Positions 28,086 through 36,496 of a stretch of DNA of 64,000 nt are shown in pieces (the stretch's first letter is position 1; the number at the start of each line of letters is the position of its first letter). A program made the position numbers and the translations under genes. The notes beneath the pieces were generated by a model. The model was not told the origin of the DNA and made no database searches. It was given only the letters and a program-made list of their open reading frames with translations. Source of the stretch: Frigoribacterium sp. MEB024 (GTDB lineage Bacteria > Actinomycetota > Actinomycetes > Actinomycetales > Microbacteriaceae); assembly GCF_000878135.1 (NCBI RefSeq), contig NZ_JXQZ01000099.1, positions 29,691 to 93,690 of the forward strand, written 5' to 3'.

Positions 28086-29621
28086 ATGTCAGCCAAGAAG
28101 AACGACAGCAAGAAGCCCGCCCGCCGCAGCCTGACCACCGACGACGTCACCGTCGTCGAAGAGGGTCTGCTCAAGCGCGCGGTCAGTGCCGCAGCCCTCG
28201 GCAACGCCATGGAGTGGTTCGACTTCGGCGTCTACGCCTACATCACGACGACGATCGCCCAGGTGTTCTTCCCGCCGGGCAACGACGCGCTCAACATCCT
28301 GTTCACCTTCGGCACGTTCACCGCCGCGTTCATCGTGCGCCCGATCGGCGGCGCCTTCTTCGGCCCGCTCGGCGACCGCATCGGACGCCAGAAGGTGCTC
28401 GCGCTCACGATGATCCTGATGGCGGCGGGGACGCTCGCCATCGGCCTCATCCCGTCGTACGCGACCATCGGCCTCTGGGCGCCCGTCCTGCTGCTGTTGG
28501 CGCGCCTCCTGCAGGGCTTCTCGACCGGCGGTGAGTACGGAGGCGCGGCCACGTTCATCGCCGAGTACTCGCCCGACAAGCGCCGCGGCTTCATGGGCTC
28601 GTGGCTCGAGTTCGGCACGCTCGCCGGCTACGTGCTCGGTGCCTCGCTGGTCACCGGCCTGCAGCTCGGCATGAGCGAGGAGGCGCTGCTCGCCTGGGGC
28701 TGGCGCATCCCGTTCCTGATCGCCGGGCCGCTCGGCCTGATCGGGCTCTACCTGCGCCTCAAGCTCGAGGAGACCCCGGCGTTCCAGAAGCAGCAGGAAG
28801 AAGCGGCCGGGCGCGAACACGTCAAGGTGCCGTTCGTGAAGCTCTTCGCCGAGAACTGGCGTGCGCTGATCGTCTGCATCGGCCTGGTGCTGGTGTTCAA
28901 CGTGACCGACTACATGCTGCTGTCGTACATGCCGACCTACCTCACCAACACGCTCGGACGCAGTGCCACCTCGGGGCTGCTGCTCGTGATCGTCGTGATG
29001 GTCCTGATGATGATCGTCATCACGTTCAGCGGGCGCCTGAGCGACCGGTTCGGACGACGTCCCGTGCTGTTCGCCGGCTGCATCGGGTTCCTGGTGCTGT
29101 CGTGGCCGGCCCTTAAGCTCGTGCAGTCCGAGAGCACCCCGCTCGTCTTCGTCGGCCTGCTGGTGCTCGGCCTGGTGCTCGTCACGTTCACGTCGACCAT
29201 GCCGTCGACGCTGCCCGCGCTCTTCCCGACGATCATCCGCTACGGCGCCCTGGCCATCGCGTTCAACGTGTCGGTCTCGCTGTTCGGCGGCACCACGCCC
29301 CTGGCCACCGAGGCGCTGGTCGTCTGGGCCGAGGGGAAGGGCTTCTCGTGGGCCCACGACATCCCCGCTTTCTACCTGATGGCCGCGGCCGTGATCGGCC
29401 TCGTCGCCGTGTGGTTCACGAAAGAGACGGCCAACGAGCCGCTGCTCGGTTCGGGCCCGTCGGTCGCGACCGACGACGAGGCGCGCGAGCTGGTCGAGGC
29501 CTACGCCGACGAGTCGAGCGAGGTCGCGAAGTCGGATTGGGCGCTCGAGTGGGCGCAGTCCGGGCTGATCGACGTGGTCGACCCGAAGGCCGCCGAGGCC
29601 GACGCCGCCCGCCGCGGCTGA
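28086..29621 (+). CDS. MHS-family MFS transporter (ProP-like)
   Basis: Twelve-helix major facilitator of 511 residues in the metabolite:H+ symporter group. The start of helix 1 reads ALGNAMEWFDFGVYAYITT, diagnostic of ProP/ShiA/KgtP relatives; the loop 2-3 motif is GPLGDRIGRQKVL (about 94-106), and its counterpart in the second half is GRLSDRFGRRPVLFAG. It probably imports an osmolyte or organic acid such as proline or betaine with protons; the exact substrate is an inference. The ribosome site is TGGAGG nine bases before the ATG. It ends just before a palindromic repeat and converges on an ABC operon. Confidence 0.85.
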   Translation: MSAKKNDSKKPARRSLTTDDVTVVEEGLLKRAVSAAALGNAMEWFDFGVYAYITTTIAQVFFPPGNDALNILFTFGTFTAAFIVRPIGGAFFGPLGDRIGRQKVLALTMILMAAGTLAIGLIPSYATIGLWAPVLLLLARLLQGFSTGGEYGGAATFIAEYSPDKRRGFMGSWLEFGTLAGYVLGASLVTGLQLGMSEEALLAWGWRIPFLIAGPLGLIGLYLRLKLEETPAFQKQQEEAAGREHVKVPFVKLFAENWRALIVCIGLVLVFNVTDYMLLSYMPTYLTNTLGRSATSGLLLVIVVMVLMMIVITFSGRLSDRFGRRPVLFAGCIGFLVLSWPALKLVQSESTPLVFVGLLVLGLVLVTFTSTMPSTLPALFPTIIRYGALAIAFNVSVSLFGGTTPLATEALVVWAEGKGFSWAHDIPAFYLMAAAVIGLVAVWFTKETANEPLLGSGPSVATDDEARELVEAYADESSEVAKSDWALEWAQSGLIDVVDPKAAEADAARRG

Positions 29622-29651
29622 CCCGGGTCCCACCCTCCGCGGTCGAGACAT

Positions 29652-29693
29652 CACGACGTGCCGCTCACCCTCGGAGGTGAGCGGCACGTCGTG
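29652..29693. repeat. Intergenic palindrome, copy 2
   Basis: An 18-bp perfect stem, CACGACGTGCCGCTCACC at 29652-29669 and its complement at 29676-29693, with a 6-nt loop. The arm differs from copy 1 by a paired A-to-G/T-to-C change (CATG to CGTG), a compensated substitution. It lies between convergent genes. Confidence 0.8.
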
Positions 29694-29737
29694 TCATCCG
29701 GCCGGTCCGGGCCGGGCCGGTCGGGCGGGGCTAGGGG

Positions 29738-31468
29738 CTAGGGGCGAGCGGCGAGCAGGGCGCGGGTGTGGGCGTGCTGCGGGGCGGAGAACACGTCCGC
29801 CGTGCGGCCCTGCTCGACGATCCGGCCCTCGTGCATCACGGCGACCCGGTCGGACATGTGCTCGACGACGTCCAGGTCGTGCGAGATGAAGACGTAGGCG
29901 AGCCCGTCCTGCCGCTGCAGCTCGTCGAGCAGGTCGAGCACCTGGGCCTGGACCGAGACGTCGAGCGCCGAGACCGGCTCGTCGCAGACGATCACCCGGG
30001 GTCGCGGGGCCAGGGCGCGGGCGATCGCCACCCGTTGCCGCTGCCCGCCGGACAACGTGTCGGGCCGTCGCGCCACGGTGTCGGCGTCGAGCCCGACCCG
30101 TGCCAGCAGGGCGACGACCTCGCGCTCGACGGGGCCGAGGCGCGTGCTGCGGCCGGCCGTCAGCGCGTCGGCCAGCAGCCGACCGACGGTGAAGCGCGGG
30201 TCGAACGAGCTCGAGGGGTCCTGGTAGACGGCCCCGAGGTCGCCCCGGCGGGGACGGCGATCGCGCTCGCGCGCCGGGGCCCAGGTCGTGCCGAGCAGGT
30301 CGACCGTCCCGGCGTCGGGGTCGTCGAGGCCGAGCAGCAGACGAGCCGTCGTGGTCTTGCCCGAGCCGGACGCTCCGACGAGGCCGAGCGTCTCGCCGGC
30401 CCGCAGCGAGAGCGAGACGTCGTCCACGGCGACCCGGTCGGGCCCCCGACGGCTCGCGAAGACCCGGCGCAGGCCCGTCGCCACGAGGACGGGGCCGACC
30501 GGGGGAGTCGTCGACGTGTCGGGCGTCGACGGGCCGGGCGCGCCTCCTGACCGGGGTGTGCCGGGAGTGACCGGCGTCGTCGACGCAGGCGCGCCTCCCG
30601 CGTCCGGGCCGTCGGGCGTCACGGCGGCCGACAGGCGCCGACCCCGCGGGGCCCCACCCGGCAGGGCGGCGAGGAGCATGCGCGTGTAGTCGGCCTGCGG
30701 TGAGTCGAGCACGGTCGCCGTGGCCCCCTGCTCGACCACGCGTCCGTCGCGCATCACGACGACGCGGTCGGCCAGGCGGCGAACGACCCCCAGGTCGTGA
30801 CTGATCGCGAGGACGGCCGTCCCTGCGTCGCGGAGGGCCGCGAGCCGGTCGACGACCAGGCGCTGCACCTCGGCGTCGAGGGCGGTGGTCGGTTCGTCCG
30901 CGACGATCAGGCCGGGCCGCAGGGCGAGGGCCGCGGCGATGAGTGCCCGCTGCCGCAGCCCTCCCGAGAGCTCGCCCGACCGCAGGCCGCGGCGCGCCTC
31001 GGGGTCGGGCATGCCGACCTCGGTGAGGACCTCGAGCACCCGGGCCCGACGGGCGGTCGGCGAGAGGCGCGTGTGCAGTCGCAGGGCGTCGTCGATCTCG
31101 CGACCGACCGGGCGCAGGGGGTCGAGCGAGACCAGGGCGTCCTGCAGCACGAGCCCGATGCGCGGGCCGCGCAGCCGACGCCAGCGTCGTTCGGTCAGCG
31201 TGAGAAGGTCGTCGCCACCGAGTCGCAGGGCGTCGGCCGTCACCGTGCCACCGGTCAGCCCGAGCAGGGCCCGGGCGGTCACGCTCTTGCCCGATCCTGA
31301 CTCGCCGACCAGGGCCACGCATTCACCGGGACCCATCGAGAACGACACGTCGTCGACGGCGGTCACCCCGTCGAACGCGACGTGCAGGCGGTCGACGACG
31401 AGGTCGTCCGAGGAGGCGCGGTGCCGGTCACCGAGAGCGGCGCCGGTCGCCGGCGGGTCCGTGGTCAT
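29738..31468 (-). CDS. Peptide-type ABC transporter, fused dual ATPase
   Basis: Protein of 576 residues holding two ABC ATPase domains like DppD and DppF in one chain. Domain 1: Walker A GESGSGKSVT (about 53), signature LSGGLRQRA, Walker B LIVADEPTTALD. Domain 2: Walker A GASGSGKTTT (about 365), signature LSGGQRQRVAIARALA, Walker B VIVCDEPVSALD. They are joined by a Pro/Thr/Gly/Ala linker of about 50 residues whose DNA carries two copies of the iterated 9-mer. It energises the two permeases upstream, with which it is coupled by an ATGA overlap. Confidence 0.92.
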   Translation of the reverse strand: MTTDPPATGAALGDRHRASSDDLVVDRLHVAFDGVTAVDDVSFSMGPGECVALVGESGSGKSVTARALLGLTGGTVTADALRLGGDDLLTLTERRWRRLRGPRIGLVLQDALVSLDPLRPVGREIDDALRLHTRLSPTARRARVLEVLTEVGMPDPEARRGLRSGELSGGLRQRALIAAALALRPGLIVADEPTTALDAEVQRLVVDRLAALRDAGTAVLAISHDLGVVRRLADRVVVMRDGRVVEQGATATVLDSPQADYTRMLLAALPGGAPRGRRLSAAVTPDGPDAGGAPASTTPVTPGTPRSGGAPGPSTPDTSTTPPVGPVLVATGLRRVFASRRGPDRVAVDDVSLSLRAGETLGLVGASGSGKTTTARLLLGLDDPDAGTVDLLGTTWAPARERDRRPRRGDLGAVYQDPSSSFDPRFTVGRLLADALTAGRSTRLGPVEREVVALLARVGLDADTVARRPDTLSGGQRQRVAIARALAPRPRVIVCDEPVSALDVSVQAQVLDLLDELQRQDGLAYVFISHDLDVVEHMSDRVAVMHEGRIVEQGRTADVFSAPQHAHTRALLAARP

Positions 31469-32361
31469 CGTCGGCCTCCTCGCCCGCGTCGCGCGAGACC
31501 GCGCCCCAGGACCGTGGCCGACGCGGCCGTCACGACGACGGCGAGCCCCGGGAAGACGGTCATCCACCAGGCGACCGCGAGGTACGTGCGCCCGGCCGAG
31601 AGCATCGCACCCCACTCGGGTGCCGGGGGCGGCGACCCCAGTCCGAGGTAGCTCAGCGACGACGCCCAGACGACGGCCTGACCGAGGCCCAGCGTGGCGA
31701 GCACGACGACGGGGGCGAGGGCGTTCGGCAGCACGTGGCGCAGCAGGACGACCCCCGGGCGGCGACCGAGCACGGTCGCGGCCTCGACCATCGGCGACCG
31801 GCGGACGGCCGCCACCTGGCTGCGGACGATGCGGGCGTACCCGGGGGCGGTCGCGAGGCCGACGGCGATCGTCGCGGGCACGGCCCCGGGCCCGGTGAAC
31901 GCGATGACGACGAGAGCCAGAAGCAGGCCGGGCAGGGCGAAGAGGACCTCGAGCACGCGACTCACGCCGACGTCGGTCGCCCGACCGACCAGGCCGCGAC
32001 CGCCGAGGCCCGCCAGGACGCCGAGGGCCACACCCAGGCCCGTGCCGATCAGCGTGGCGACGAGTCCGATCGTCAGCGAGGCGCCGGCTCCGTGGACGAC
32101 GCGGGTCCAGACGCCCCGCCCCGACTCGTCGGTGCCGAACGGGTGCGCGGCCGACGGGCCGGCGAACGCGTCGGTCGGCGACACGGCGAGCGGGTCGGCG
32201 GGGGCCAGCAGGGCCGGCGCGACGGCCATCACGACCACGAGCGACAGCAGGGCGGCCGCGACGAGTTCCGCGGGGCCGAGCGGCGAGCGCCGCCGGGCGG
32301 CGCGCATCGAGGAGGCGCGGGTCGGGTCGGCACCCCGGGGCAGGTCGGGCAGCGCGGTCAT
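31465..32361 (-). CDS. ABC transporter permease (DppC/OppC type)
   Basis: Protein of 298 residues with a cytoplasmic basic N-terminus, a first membrane helix (about 33-53), the periplasmic-type block HPFGTDESGRGVWTRVVHGA (about 93-112) and five further helices. The EAA loop reads VEAATVLGRRPGVVLLRHVLPNA (about 191-213) and contacts the ATPase. It forms the membrane channel with the DppB-type permease. It overlaps its neighbours by 4 bp on both sides, so the operon is tightly coupled. Confidence 0.92.
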   Translation of the reverse strand: MTALPDLPRGADPTRASSMRAARRRSPLGPAELVAAALLSLVVVMAVAPALLAPADPLAVSPTDAFAGPSAAHPFGTDESGRGVWTRVVHGAGASLTIGLVATLIGTGLGVALGVLAGLGGRGLVGRATDVGVSRVLEVLFALPGLLLALVVIAFTGPGAVPATIAVGLATAPGYARIVRSQVAAVRRSPMVEAATVLGRRPGVVLLRHVLPNALAPVVVLATLGLGQAVVWASSLSYLGLGSPPPAPEWGAMLSAGRTYLAVAWWMTVFPGLAVVVTAASATVLGRGLARRGRGGRR

Positions 32362-33308
32362 GCCGCGCGTCCTCTCGGGTCGACCGCGCGCTCGGCCAGG
32401 TCGCCGAGGGCGACCACGACGACGTAGGCGAGGGCCGAGACGAGGGCGACACCGGTCACGAGAGGGATGTCACGCAGCGTGACCGCACCGAGGAGGGTGC
32501 GGCCGAGTCCCGGGCGCGCGAACACCGACTCGACCACGACGGCGCCGCTGAGCAGCGAGCCGAAGGCCCAGCCCGACAGGGCGAGCCCGGGCAGGGCCGC
32601 GTGCCGGAGCAGGTGACGGACGAAGAGCCCCGACGGACTCTCGCCCCGGGCTCGGGCCGAGAGGGCGAACGGGGTGGCCGCGGCGTCGAGGAGCGAGTCG
32701 CGGGTGACCTGGCCGAGAAACCCCGCGACGGGGATCGCGAGCGTGACGACCGGCAGGACGAGCCCCGCGGGGGTGCCCGTGCTCACCGGGGGGAGCAGCC
32801 CGAGCTCGGTGCTGAAGACCAGGATCAGCAGGCTGGCCAACCAGAAGTGCGGGACGGCCGAGGCGACGACCTCGAGCCCCGACGACACCGCCGAGGCGAT
32901 CCGACCGCTGAGGGTCGCCCACCAGGCCGTCGCGATCGCCAGCAGCCAGGCCACGACCAGGGCCAGCAGGGCCAGGCCGATCGTGCCCGGCAACTGGTCG
33001 AGCAGCAACCGGCCGACGTCGGTGCGCAGCGAGTACGAGGTGCCGAGGTCGCCCGTCGCGAGTCGACCGAGCTGCGCGAGGTACTGGACGAGCAGCGGCT
33101 GGTCGAGGCCGTACTGCCGGCGGACCGTGTCGAGGGCCTCGGCCGACGCCTGCGACCCCGGACCGCCGAGGATCGCCTCGGCCGGGTCGCCCGGCACGAG
33201 CCGGATGGCGAAGAAGATGAGCGTCGCGACGGCCCAGAGCACGAAGACCGCACCGAGCAGGCGGCCGACGAGCCACCGACCCGCCCGTCGCCACCGCCCG
33301 GGACGCAC
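32358..33308 (-). CDS. ABC transporter permease (DppB/OppB type)
   Basis: Protein of 316 residues with six predicted helices. The N-terminal helix and FFAIRLVPGDPAEAILGG (about 33-50) are the standard DppB start, the QYGLDQPLLVQYL segment follows, and the EAA loop is ARARGESPSGLFVRHLLRHA (about 205-225). The chosen GTG start lies 4 bp after the stop of the binding-protein gene; an upstream ATG in frame would overlap that gene by 56 bp and adds an unlikely Arg-rich leader. Confidence 0.9.
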   Translation of the reverse strand: MRPGRWRRAGRWLVGRLLGAVFVLWAVATLIFFAIRLVPGDPAEAILGGPGSQASAEALDTVRRQYGLDQPLLVQYLAQLGRLATGDLGTSYSLRTDVGRLLLDQLPGTIGLALLALVVAWLLAIATAWWATLSGRIASAVSSGLEVVASAVPHFWLASLLILVFSTELGLLPPVSTGTPAGLVLPVVTLAIPVAGFLGQVTRDSLLDAAATPFALSARARGESPSGLFVRHLLRHAALPGLALSGWAFGSLLSGAVVVESVFARPGLGRTLLGAVTLRDIPLVTGVALVSALAYVVVVALGDLAERAVDPRGRAA

Positions 33309-33312
33309 CCGG

Positions 33313-34950
33313 TCAGCTCGCCTCGTAGGCGTCGTACATCGTCGGCGCCTGGACCGTCGGCAGGGCACGGACCCCCTGGACGGCCGAGCGCACCAGGTAG
33401 TGGTTCTGCTGGTCGTACAGCGGCAGGACGTGCCACCCCTCGAGGATGATCTGCTGCGCCTGCTGGTAGAGGTCGGCGCGCTCGTCGGCGTCGCTCGTCT
33501 CGGAGGCGCGGGTCAACAGGTCGTCGAGGGCCGGGTCGCTCGTCTGCGACAGGTTGGCGAAGTAGCCGCTCGGGGCCGGGGTGATGCCGTCGCTGTCGTA
33601 GAGGATGCGCAGCACGTCGGGGCCGACCTTCGTGTACGGCGCGCTCACCAGGTCGTACTCGTTCGCGGCGAGGGCGCCGTACCAGCTCGAGAGGTCGAGG
33701 GGCTCGAGGGTGACGTCGAAGCCGAGGTCCTTCGCGCCGGCCTGGACCTGCTCGAAGAGCGACTGCTCGGCCGGGATCGACTGGTTCGTGCTGACCGGGA
33801 ACGTCGCGGCGAGGCGCACACCGTCCTTCGTGCGGTAACCGTCCGCGTCGCGGGTGGTCCACCCGGCCCGGTCGAGCAGGTCGTTCGCCGCGTCGGTGTC
33901 GACGTCGAAGAGCGACTCGTCGGAGAATGCCAGCGGCTCGACGCTCGACAGCGGGCTGTACGACCGCGTCGCCGTCCCGAAGAAGAGCGAGTCGATGCCC
34001 GAGTCGACGTCGACGCCACGGATGAACGCCTCGCGGACGGCCAGGTCGTCGAAGGGCGCCTTGCCGGCGTTGAGCTCGATGCGGTTCGAGGCCCCGGGGC
34101 GAGGGGCGTCGATCTCGTCGAGCGAGTCGTCCTTGGCCGCGGCGACCAGGGTGTCGGGCTGGGCGTTGTCGATCACGTCGACCTGGCCGGCCTGCAGCGC
34201 GGCGTAGCGCGACGCCGAGTCGGGGATGAACCGCCAGACGATCTCGTCGAGGTAGGCGGGCCCCTGGTGCCCGGCGTCGGCCGGCGGCGAGCTGTAGTCG
34301 TCGTTGCGGGTGAGGACGACCTGCTGCTGCTTGGTCCACGACTCGACCGCGAACGGGCCGGTGCCGACCGGTGACTCGCAGTTGACCTCCTGGCTGCGGG
34401 TCAGGGCGTCGGGGGACTCCATCGCGAGCCAGGGCTGTGAGAGGGACTCGAGGAGGGCGCTGTCGGGCTCGCGCAGGTCGAAGCGTGCCGTGCGGGCGTC
34501 GACCGCCTGGACGCCGGTGACCTTGCCGAGGGCGAGGTACCCGGTCGACGACAGCGTCGTGGGGTCCTGGAGGTGGGCGACGTTGGCGGCCACGGCGGCG
34601 GCGTCGAACGGGGTGCCGTCGGTGAAGGTCACGCCGTCCTTCAGCGTGAAGGTCCAGCTGAGGCCGTCGGATGCCTCTTCCCAGGAGTCGGCCAGCCACG
34701 GGACGACGTCACCGTTCGCGTCCTTCGAGACGAGCGACTCGAGGTACTGCGTCGACACGAGCGCCTGCGGGTAGTTGCCGCCCACGTGGGGGTCGAGGCA
34801 GGTCGGCTCGGCGTCGCCCGAGGCGTAGGTGAGCGTGCCCCCGGAGACCGGGGTGGAGGAGGCGTCGGGGTCATCCCCGCTCGTGCAGCCGGCGAGCACG
34901 AGGCTCGCGACGGCGGTGGCGGCGATCAGGACGGGCAGGCGACTGCGCAT
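33313..34950 (-). CDS. ABC transporter substrate-binding lipoprotein, family 5
   Basis: Lipoprotein of 545 residues starting MRSRLPVLIAATAVASLVLAGC, with lipobox LAGC. The mature protein has the family 5 (oligopeptide/nickel/sugar) fold: LDPHVGGNYPQALV (about 54-67), LADSWEEASDGLSWTFTLKD (about 86-105), GTGPFAVESW and the late ALVREAF-like LAVREAFIRGVD block. It captures the ligand outside the cell; peptides are likely but not proven. First gene of the SBP-permease-permease-ATPase operon, divergent from a TetR regulator that may control it. Confidence 0.92.
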   Translation of the reverse strand: MRSRLPVLIAATAVASLVLAGCTSGDDPDASSTPVSGGTLTYASGDAEPTCLDPHVGGNYPQALVSTQYLESLVSKDANGDVVPWLADSWEEASDGLSWTFTLKDGVTFTDGTPFDAAAVAANVAHLQDPTTLSSTGYLALGKVTGVQAVDARTARFDLREPDSALLESLSQPWLAMESPDALTRSQEVNCESPVGTGPFAVESWTKQQQVVLTRNDDYSSPPADAGHQGPAYLDEIVWRFIPDSASRYAALQAGQVDVIDNAQPDTLVAAAKDDSLDEIDAPRPGASNRIELNAGKAPFDDLAVREAFIRGVDVDSGIDSLFFGTATRSYSPLSSVEPLAFSDESLFDVDTDAANDLLDRAGWTTRDADGYRTKDGVRLAATFPVSTNQSIPAEQSLFEQVQAGAKDLGFDVTLEPLDLSSWYGALAANEYDLVSAPYTKVGPDVLRILYDSDGITPAPSGYFANLSQTSDPALDDLLTRASETSDADERADLYQQAQQIILEGWHVLPLYDQQNHYLVRSAVQGVRALPTVQAPTMYDAYEAS

Positions 34951-35072
34951 GGGGCTCCGGGCGTGGGGACTGACGGGACGTCGGGTGTGATCCACTGCCT
35001 CCGAGACGAGGGCTGCATTCGTGGACCGGGTGCAACAAGTGCGGCGTCGAGTCTAGCGGCATGATGGTGGCC
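34951..35072. promoter_or_regulatory. Divergent control region, ABC operon / TetR
   Basis: About 120 bp between the binding-protein gene and the tetR-like gene, the expected place for a TetR operator. I see no convincing long palindrome; short sequences around 35025-35045 (CCGGGTGCAACAAGTGCGG) are only weakly symmetric. TAGCGG at 35054 is a poor -10 for the regulator. Confidence 0.35.
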
Positions 35073-35705
35073 ATGTCAGATGGACCAGGTCCGATCCGCC
35101 CGCGGCGGCCGGTCGGCCGACCTCGCCGCTCGTCCGCCGAGATGCTGGCCGACGCGGCCGCCGAGCTGTTCCTCGAGAACGGCTACGCCGGGACGACCGT
35201 CGACGACATCGCCCGCCGGGCCGGCGTCAGCCGCGGCACGTTCTTCAACTACTTCGAGGCCAAGTCCGACCTCTTCTGGCTCGACCTCGACCAGAGCCTC
35301 GCGGATCTCGGGGACCTGCTGCGCGCCTCCTCGGGGCTCTCGCCGGTCCGGGCGGTCGAGGCGGCGCTCGTCGCGCTCGCCGAGGCCCACGATCCCGAGC
35401 GCGTGCCGTGGGCGCTGACCCAGTCCGAGGCGATGGCCCTCGGTGACGACCTGGTCGCGTCGGCGGCCGTCCGGTTCGTGCGCCAGCAAGGGGCGGTCGC
35501 ATCGTACGTCGCCGAGCGCTCGGGTCGCGATCGGTCGGACCTGTCGGCCCAGGTGGTCGGCTCGGCCTTGATCGCCGCCGCGGCGGCCGCGATCTCGACC
35601 TGGGCCCGAGCCGGTGTCTCGCGCGGGCCCCTCGGACCGGTCGTCGCGGCGGCCGTGGGGCCGGTCGCGGACGGACTCGACGCCCGGGAGGCGCGCTCGG
35701 CCTAG
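35073..35705 (+). CDS. TetR-family transcriptional regulator
   Basis: Protein of 210 residues from this ATG (MSDGPGPIRPRRPVGRPRR); two ATGs 9 and 12 bp upstream are also possible. The helix-turn-helix lies in TTVDDIARRAGVSRGTFFNY (about 41-60) after the basic GRPRR tail. The C-terminal ligand domain is Ala/Val-rich without a known signature. Its divergence from the peptide-type ABC operon suggests it controls that operon, an inference from position only. Its TAG stop shares the palindrome CTAG with the stop of convergent gtrA-like gene. Confidence 0.88.
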   Translation: MSDGPGPIRPRRPVGRPRRSSAEMLADAAAELFLENGYAGTTVDDIARRAGVSRGTFFNYFEAKSDLFWLDLDQSLADLGDLLRASSGLSPVRAVEAALVALAEAHDPERVPWALTQSEAMALGDDLVASAAVRFVRQQGAVASYVAERSGRDRSDLSAQVVGSALIAAAAAAISTWARAGVSRGPLGPVVAAAVGPVADGLDAREARSA

Positions 35706-36211
35706 ACGGTCGGTGTCGGCGACGTCGAGGGGGACGTGGGCGAGAGGACGTCGACCAGCTCGGCGCGCTTCGGGAAGACCCACTTGTTCATGGCCCAGTA
35801 GCGGAAGACCATGGCGAGCATGGTGCCGACGATCGGGCCGCTGACGAAGTCGGCGATCTCTTGCGCGGTTCGCGAGACGTTCGGCACCTCGAGGCCGAAG
35901 CCGTAACGCGAGAGGTAGAGCGGCGCCGAGTTGAGGCCGACCCCGATGATGCTGACGATGACGAAGAGCAACATCTCGTGCGCGGTGTGACGCTCGCCGC
36001 GGTCGTCGAACGACCACTTCTTGTTCATCCAGTACGAGAAGACCGTCGCGACGATGATGCCCAGCGCGAGGGCGGTGACGGGGTGCTGGGGGATGACGAA
36101 CAGCTTGAGCCCGTAGTTGATCACCATGGTGATCACGAAGCCGATGCCCCCGACGACGAGGAACCTCGCCGCGGAGGGGTGCTCTCTGATGAGCTTGATG
36201 ACTGCTTGCAC
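35702..36211 (-). CDS. GtrA-like membrane protein
   Basis: Protein of 169 residues of the GtrA family, with four membrane helices (about 20-40, 45-65, 80-100, 115-135) and the family block SYWMNKKWSFDD after helix 2 and its repeat FRYWAMNKWVFPKRAEL after helix 4. GtrA proteins take part in moving undecaprenyl-linked sugars for cell-surface polysaccharides. The start is the GTG 6 nt after a minus-strand TACCGT (36218-36223), a leaderless arrangement; the longer upstream frame lacks hydrophobic or family character. Confidence 0.87.
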   Translation of the reverse strand: MQAVIKLIREHPSAARFLVVGGIGFVITMVINYGLKLFVIPQHPVTALALGIIVATVFSYWMNKKWSFDDRGERHTAHEMLLFVIVSIIGVGLNSAPLYLSRYGFGLEVPNVSRTAQEIADFVSGPIVGTMLAMVFRYWAMNKWVFPKRAELVDVLSPTSPSTSPTPTV

Positions 36212-36496
36212 TGCATCACGGTAGCCGAGCGCGCCATGAAGTGGCTGGAAGCGACCGCGGGATGCGTCACGAATCACCCCCCGAACGAGAGGGTGAGCCC
36301 GCGCGGCGCCGGAGGGTTGAGGGCGGCTCAACCTTGCGGATGACTTCTCGTCACGGCCTGATCACGGCGTGAGGATCTGTCGCCCTCGGTGGCTAACGTC
36401 GTGCTCGTCGGACCGGATCACCGGGACGGCGACCGGTCGCCCCGGGGTGGGTCAGGGCGACCGGTCCACCCTGACTCACTGAAGAGGACATCACTC
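36212..36496. other. Intergenic region between gtrA-like gene and LAYTG protein
   Basis: No gene seen. The left end holds the gtrA-like promoter (TACCGT, minus). Further right, TAACGT near 36393 could be a -10 for the surface-protein gene with a leader of about 100 nt. The leader contains the palindrome GGCGACCGGTCGCC and a second partial copy of GGCGACCGGT, which could form a hairpin before the ribosome site GAAGAGGA. Confidence 0.4.
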
